Shown here in pieces: positions 57,949 through 64,000 of a DNA stretch of 64,000 nucleotides. The stretch covers positions 116,730 to 180,729 of the forward strand of contig ML986655.1 in assembly GCA_010094045.1 (NCBI GenBank), in the 5' to 3' direction. Every line of letters begins with the position of its first letter. Positions within the stretch are counted from its first letter, which is position 1. The translations under genes and the position numbers were made by a program. The stretch comes from Lojkania enalia. Lineage: Eukaryota > Ascomycota > Dothideomycetes > Pleosporales. The notes under the pieces are model-generated. The model was not told the origin of the DNA, did not search any database, and saw only the letters and a list, made by a program, of their open reading frames with translations.

Positions 57949-58912
57949 GGAAGGGAGATGAGGAGCTGAACTGGTTAATTGAAGATAGCTAGCGGGCTAT
58001 ATTTATATACATGAAAAAGGGGTATATTAGCTAATATCTAGCGTAATATCCGGCGTAATATCGACCGTGATATCGTACGTTAATATCTAATACAGCTTAG
58101 TAGACTAGCCGAAAATCCCTATAATATACCCCCCCAGCTTTAACTACGAAGGAGAAGCTGCGTCGAAAAAATAAAGGTAGATACTATACTAAAAGAGGTA
58201 AATTATATAGAGTAACTAGTAGTAGAACTAAGTATACTTGTAGAAATATTAATTTAATATAATATAGGGTAAGTTATAATTAATTTTTAATTACCTCCTA
58301 AGATTCTTATTAGTAATCGATTTATTTAGCTGATAGAAATTCCTGAGATTCGATTCTAGCTAAAATATATTCTATTTTCAATTGCTTAATAAACCTTTAA
58401 TATTATTATAGCTATAGAACTTTTATAAAGCTGTTAGCTAATATTAGATTTATCAGTTGCTAATTAATTGTAAGTTTCTACTCTACTACTTCTTAACGTA
58501 GCTAGTACTAGTATATATTTATATAGCGAAGTTTGGTATTAAAACGCTTAAATAGCTTATTTATAATATCTACTATTTATTAATTAATATAAAGTAGTAC
58601 TAGTTATATATTAATATAGAAGCGCAGTAAAGCGAAAGCCTTCTACTACTACTCTATTTCTAATCCAGCGACTAATAGTACTAATAATTCTACCTTAGTA
58701 GTCGATTTTATAACCGTACGCTAAATTGAGGCTTTCTAATTAATCAGCATCCTAAAAAGTTAAAATATATAGTTGTAGGAACTTTAATAAGTATTAGAAT
58801 TATCGCTAAAGGCTGTATTAAATATATTATAAAATAGTAATTACTCTATAGGGTTAATATAATTAGTATTACTACTCTAGCTAATAGTAGAGGTATTTTA
58901 TATATTATTAGC
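57949..58912. repeat. AT-rich repeat with segment shared with 15.9 kb
   Basis: 57952-58045 aligns with 15935-16030 over about 95 bases with some substitutions (GGGAGATGAGGAgCTgAaCTGgTT against GGGAGATGAGGAaCTaGaTTGaTT). The rest is TAG/CTA-rich with no open frame. It lies before the LTR copy at 58913. Confidence 0.55.
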
Positions 58913-59231
58913 TATTACTATAATTATTAAGTACTTCGTACTAATTAGATATTATAATAGTATAGGCAAGATAATAGGTCTAAATATAGTACGAATCTAC
59001 TTAGAAGTATATAGAAGTGTATAGGGGATTAGGGACCTAAGAATTCTATTAACACCTATAGGCCTTATATAAAAGGATATAGAAGAACTACTAAGCTACT
59101 TATAAGGGAGTATATAATTATATACGGAAGGGAAAAGGGGTAGAACTGAGGGTAGAATAAGATAAGTAAAAAGCTTTAGGATAAGATTATATATAAAGCT
59201 TTTCGTAGAACAATTTCTTTATATTATTATA
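58913..59231 (+). repeat. LTR-like repeat, copy 1
   Basis: About 319 bp, matching 60777-61087 in reverse complement. It begins TATTACTATAATTATTAAG and ends TTTCTTTATATTATTATA. In the partner those ends read TGTTAC and ATTACA, so this copy appears to have lost TG...CA to TA...TA, as RIP would cause. Confidence 0.75.
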
Positions 59232-60776
59232 CTACCCCCCTTCTTATAGGCTAATAGTCCCTATCTATACTAGTTCGGGAGGGAATTAGGGCTGTTATAA
59301 ATAGGTTCTAGTATAAAGAAATTTCTTTAAGGAGGTATTTACCGGTAAGAGCTAATATATATAGTTACCTATAGAGATATATTTATTAACATAATATTAA
59401 GTAAGGTTTTTATAGTAAGTATAATTAACCTATATATCGGCTAGTAACTACTATCGTAATAGTTTATTAATATTACAATTTTGTCGCGTATAGTAATAAA
59501 TATTTACTAGCCTTAGTATATTACTAGATTGCTATTAACTAAGCTTTCTTAATTAAACAATAACTTCTACTCCGTATATATTATTACGCGTCTCTAGAAC
59601 CGTTAATTATTAAAGTATTACTAACACCTTATAGAAAAAATTAATTAATATACTACTCTACCTACCTTTTAAAGCCTCTTTAAAGATCTTTTAAATTATC
59701 TACTTTTAAGCTATACGCGCGCTCGCCTGTAGATAGTATATAATATTTTCCTTTTAGTCTCTAAGATTAAAAAAATATAAGTATTATACCTTATAAAATA
59801 AAAAGTATAACCCCGTATAAATTATATCTAATACTAGTAGAGTACTTACTACTAACGTACTTATAGATCTCCTCCTACTATAAGGAGGAGTTTCTAGTCC
59901 TCTAGGGCCATCTTAAACTATAGGCGGCGGCCCGATATATAGGGGATAAGAAGAATAAAAAGGTAGCCTTTAAGGCTATTTTAGAGTCTACTTATAGCCT
60001 AGCGCTTATAACTTAAGTTGTAAAGAGTTAGGAAGATAGCCTTCCTATAGCTAGTATCTAGGTAGCTTTATTCTACTAGAGTACTAAGTTGCTCTATCAG
60101 GTTTCAGCCTTAAAAGCTCTAGTATCTAACTTTTAGGCTGATATTACGGCACTCTTAGGCGGTTAAAAACAAGGTAGAGAAGGTTTAGAGGGAGTCTAGA
60201 GGGAAAGAAGGGGAAGAAAGGTAGAGGAGAAGAGGACTAGGAAGGTATCTAACAGCCTACTATTAAACCCTCCGGATTTTATAGAAGAGTAATTTCGGGC
60301 CTATACTTTAGTTTTTAAATCTACTACTCAACTCTTATATATTATTATCTACTAGATAATCTATATTCTCTATACTATTCTTATATACCTTAATCTATTT
60401 AGTTAGAGCTTTTAGAGGTCCTAGCTAATTCGGATACTTATTATAAAAAGCTCTTAACTTATAAAACAAACCTATAAAATTTAAAGCTTTATACTAGACT
60501 AGGTTAGAATTATATTCTACCTATTTTATACAATATTTAAGGGTCTTATAATATAGCTTACTAGCTAGTATTTCCTTAACCTCCTACTCTTCTACCCTTT
60601 TAATAGCGATAGTAGGTAGTTTTAGAGCTTCTTACCCTAGTAGAAGGTCTTAGAGGTTTTTATATAGCAGGTTTAATGCGAAGATATTATATATTCTTAA
60701 CTCTAGGGGTAGCTATAGATAGTATAAGTTTCCAACCTATTCTAGTACTTTAAAAGGGCCCTTCTATTAATCGGAT
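59232..60776. repeat. Region between two inverted LTR-like copies
   Basis: 1.5 kb of AT-rich sequence with some less degraded parts (around 59900-60280, where GGCGGCGGCCCG and Lys/Arg-rich frames occur). No domain can be assigned. Flanking LTRs point toward each other, so this could be the internal part of a rearranged element. Confidence 0.4.
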
Positions 60777-61087
60777 TGTAATAATGCAAAGAAATCGTTC
60801 CACGAAAAGCTTCATATACAACCTTATCCCAAAGCTTTTCGCTTATCTTATCCTACCTCTAGTTCTACCCCTTTTCCCTTCCGTATATAGTTGTATACTC
60901 CCTTATAAGTAGTTTAGTAGTTCTTCTATATCCTTTCGTACAAGGCCTATAGGTGTTAATAGAATTCCCAGGTCCCTAATCCCCTATACACTCCTATATA
61001 CCTCTAAGTAGATTCGTACTATATTTAGACCTATTATCTTACCTACGCTATTATATTATATAGAAGAACTTAATACTACTAGTAACA
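60777..61087 (-). repeat. LTR-like repeat, copy 2 (inverted)
   Basis: 311 bp, reverse complement of copy 1, starting TGTAATAATGC and ending TAGTAACA on the plus strand. This copy has kept canonical TG...CA ends. Flanking pentamers (CGGAT, GCCTC) do not match, so no target duplication is visible. Confidence 0.75.
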
Positions 61088-62469
61088 GCCTCTTTAATAA
61101 TATCGCATCAATTATTTATTTAAATACATCTAAGTCTAAAATACACCCAATTTAGTTTAAATTATAATACTTATATACTATTATATTAAATTATTTAGTT
61201 ATCTAGATAGAATCTTAAAAACCTTCTATTAACTAAAGCCTTTAGGTTTAGAACTTCCTATCCCCTACAATTAGGATTGCCTTTAGAAAAGCCGCATAGA
61301 GTGCGCCTAGGTAGAAACTTAGAGACTACTAATAACCTATCAGAATCGGAGGTAACCGCCGATATCTAACTATAATTCACCTTCTAATTTCTATACTAGA
61401 ACCGATATACGTGTAAGTTATAGTAAGAGTAAGCTTCTATCTACGCGTGTAGAACAACTATTACCTCCTATAGGGGGCCCTATAATAGGCGGACCCCTCT
61501 CTATAAGGCCTATAATAAAGAACCTATTTAATTTAGAGGGAAATTAGAGTAAACTAACCCTTAAGGAATAAATCGCAATTTTATAGGAGGAGATTATATA
61601 CTTAATACGATAGAGAACTATCAGTTCTAATTAACCTCTATAAACTACTAAATTAGAACTAATAATACGCTAAGAAACTTTTATAACTCTCCTAGTAAGA
61701 AACCTCTTAGCTACTCCTAAGCCCCCTCGAGCTTACCTTACTAAATACATACCTAAGATCGAAAGCCTTATAGATAGTAATAAACCTATATTTAAATAAT
61801 AATAAGCCTTAATCCTAGACCGACTTAAGATTAATATAAATTACTATTAGATAGAGCGTGCACGTATAGTATTAGTATAGAGATATACCTCTAGTACTGC
61901 AAAAGGGTATTTAGAGCTAAAATACCTAGCTGAATCAGACTAGTATCGGTTTAAGAATACTAAAGAAATAATTTCGCTTCTACGATTATATTTTATTATA
62001 GATAATAAAGAGATAGAGGCGCGACAGGCGTTTCAGGTCCTAAAGATAAATAAGAGAGAAGTATTTCCAACTTTTAAAGCTCGCTTTATTAGTATAGCTA
62101 TTAGGGGATCCGTACCCCAATTTAAGTGGTTCTTCTACCTATAGGATAAGATTCTCCCCAGCCTAAGGATACTAAACCTTAGCTTTAAGCTTATATAGAA
62201 AGGCTCTTTTAATACTATAGTCGCCTACTTAACAGCCTATAATATAGAAAGGAGGAGTATTCCTAACCTCCTAAAATGAACTACTAGCTTATAGGTTACA
62301 GCTAAAATAAATTCGGATCAGTACTAGAAGGTTTCTAAGAGTTTATCTAAGGTAACCTATAATCTAATACTACCCTAATCTACTCTAGTATTAACACCTC
62401 GTTTTACTATAATCGCTCTCTAACAACCCAGTAAGACTCTCGCATCTAAAAGATATATAACCTTAAGTA

Positions 62470-62515
62470 ATTACTATAACTATAGTAAACTAGGATACTT
62501 TATAAACAAATATAC
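62470..62515 (+). pseudogene. Gag zinc-knuckle relic, all ligands mutated
   Basis: The frame reads YYNYSKLGYFINKY. Spacing is exactly C-x2-C-x4-H-x4-C, but each ligand codon now reads TAT or TAC (Tyr). Cys TGT/TGC to TAT/TAC and His CAC to TAC are single G-to-A or C-to-T changes in the CpA/TpG context that RIP attacks. Confidence 0.7.
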
Positions 62516-63775
62516 AGTCCTTAAAGTATAAGAGATAGAGGTTAAATAAGAGGAGATTAAGGAAGAAGAGTTCCTAGACGTAAACGAGTACCACCTAGAT
62601 AGTTTTTAGGTAGGAAATAGAGACGCCTAGAAAAACTCTCCGTCCTAAGCTTAAGTAAGTATAACTTATCAAACATCGATTTATCGTATTTATTTGGAGG
62701 AAAGTACTTCTAAATCCCTACCGTTCTATATTTAAAAGGTGTTAGTATATAACTAAACACCCTTGTTAATACTAGTACCTAAGGCTTCCTATTCCTTAAT
62801 TCTATAGTAGCTAGATTACTCTCCTAAGCCCTATATATATTAATACAGCACTTACCCTTTAAAATTACTGTTAAAGGTTTTTAGGACCGAATCTAAACTC
62901 TAGTTAATTAGTATATCTACTTATACTTGCGAATTAATAGGAGAACTATCTAAAACTACCTATTTATTATTATAGATCTAGGTACTCAGGATTATATTAT
63001 TAGTATTAAATAGTTATATTATTTTTAACTCTTGCTAGATACGGATAAGAATTAGATTATATAGCCCTCTAAGTATTCTACTACTTATAATTCTTCACCT
63101 CCTCTTCTTATATAATTAACTCAGCTAGTACGCGATAAGGAAGTAGAGCTAGATATCTAGCGACGCGACGCTTTATAGGAAAAGAACTAGTATTAACAGT
63201 TCTACAGTCCGACTATCTATCGCATTAAGGGTCTACTAAGACTACTAAAACTATATTAGTCTCTTATAGCCTATAGTTTAAATAAGCTTAGAGCTCCTAT
63301 ATACCTGTATAAAATAAAGTCTAAACCTAATCCGAAGAAAGTCTATTCTCCTATTATCGCTCTTATCTTAGCTAATACTTTCTACTTTAATATAAAGAGG
63401 AAAGAGAATAAGTTTTTCTTTACATCTCTATACGAAATTAAGCGGCTGATCAAAGATAAGCAAGCCCTAGAGCTGGAAGATAAGGCTGAAAACGAAGTAC
63501 TAGTAAATCTCCGATTGCTATCTAAATACTATAGGTATTAGAATATATTTAGTAAAACTGCGGCTTATTAATTACTAGAATACCGCTCTTACAATTATAA
63601 GATTATTCTTATAAAACCCCTCTCTAATAGTTACAGCCCGTTGTATAAGTAGAATATTAAGGAGCTGGAGGTAACTAAGAAGTATATTATAGATAATCTA
63701 TAATATAGGTATATCGAGTAGAGTTAGAGCCCCTTTACATCTCTAATCCTTTATATCTACAAACCTAATAGCAAC

Positions 63776-64000
63776 CTATATATCTATGTAGATTATTATA
63801 AACTTAATACTCTTACCTATAAGAATATATATCCGATACCGCGCATAGATAAACTCTTATCTAGACCTATTAAGGTAGTAATCTTTACTAAGTTTAATAT
63901 TCGTACAGCCTTTAATAAGATTAGAATAGACCCTAGTTCTAAGGAATATACTACCTTTCAGACTCGATACGGAACCTATAAGTATAAAGTTCTACCTTTT
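63776..64000 (+). pseudogene. Reverse transcriptase remnant (5' part)
   Basis: The frame from about 63776 gives YIYVDYYKLNTLTYKN, YPIPRIDKLLSRP, VIFTKFNIRTAFNKIRI and TTFQTRYGTYKYKVLPF, aligned with the first half of Gypsy reverse transcriptase. The catalytic Asp of the FTKLDL motif is Asn here (FTKFNI). The YxDD motif lies beyond the window. This frame is open to the end. Confidence 0.85.

Larger units (their letters stand above)
61088..64000 (+). mobile_element. Gypsy-type retrotransposon, gag to RT, truncated by window end
   Basis: Plus-strand remnants in Gypsy order: a gag-like region (about 61980-62260; RQAFQVLKINKREVFPTFKA-like helices), a zinc-knuckle relic at 62470-62515, a retropepsin-like FIIIDLGTQDYII at about 62960-62998, and reverse transcriptase at 63776-64000. 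Many TAG/TAA stops break the frames. The element continues beyond 64000, so its 3' LTR, RNase H and integrase are not seen. The left limit is uncertain; no paired LTR is identified here. Confidence 0.8.

Overview
The window reads as a piece of a filamentous ascomycete (Pezizomycotina) chromosome. Protein-coding genes are interrupted by short introns (50-83 nt, one of 164 nt) with GT...AG ends and fungal branch sites. Recognisable fungal housekeeping genes are present (mitochondrial Hsp70, Tim23, Nog1, Glo3-type ArfGAP, orotate phosphoribosyltransferase, cystathionine beta-lyase). Two long AT-rich blocks contain retrotransposons damaged in the manner of repeat-induced point mutation (RIP). I cannot assign class or genus from sequence alone.

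Layout. 0-5.4 kb: a Nudix hydrolase gene and a secreted lysozyme-like/LysM protein gene, with long gene-poor spacers. 5.4-7.5 kb: no supported gene; a 70-bp imperfect palindrome marks the edge of the next block. 7.5-16.6 kb: an AT-rich block without any ORF above 60 codons. It holds a complete minus-strand Gypsy-type LTR retrotransposon (8105-15124, 213-bp LTRs, target duplication GCTAG) and an inverted solo LTR of the same family (15547-15754, duplication GTAAT). 16.6-27 kb: a graveyard of oxidoreductase genes: the start of an FAD monooxygenase, a berberine-bridge-type FAD oxidase pseudogene, a GMC oxidoreductase with one stop and one frameshift, and the end of another FAD monooxygenase. A 1,146-bp non-autonomous pogo-type element (17855-19000) lies among them. 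28-56 kb: a normal gene-rich segment. 57.3-64 kb: a second AT-rich block with several LTR-like units and the gag-protease-RT part of a plus-strand Gypsy element that runs off the window.

Gene organisation. In the gene-rich segment four divergent pairs share promoters: WD-repeat gene/mtHsp70, GLO3/DUF1989, membrane protein/NOG1 and TIM23/URA5. The genes serve protein folding and import into mitochondria (mtHsp70, Tim23), 60S ribosome assembly (Nog1), COPI vesicle traffic (Glo3), pyrimidine synthesis (Ura5) and methionine metabolism (cystathionine beta-lyase). Less understood members are a PAN/apple-like single-pass surface protein, a polytopic membrane protein, a DUF1989 protein and a RanBP2-type zinc-finger protein. 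An RNase III-domain gene at 37 kb is broken by in-frame stops.

I found no tRNA, rRNA or CRISPR array. I see no clearly new biological system. The most informative parts are the transposon fossils, especially a pogo derivative whose DNA-binding and tail regions are fused with the catalytic core deleted, and the decayed oxidoreductase cluster between the two repeat blocks.
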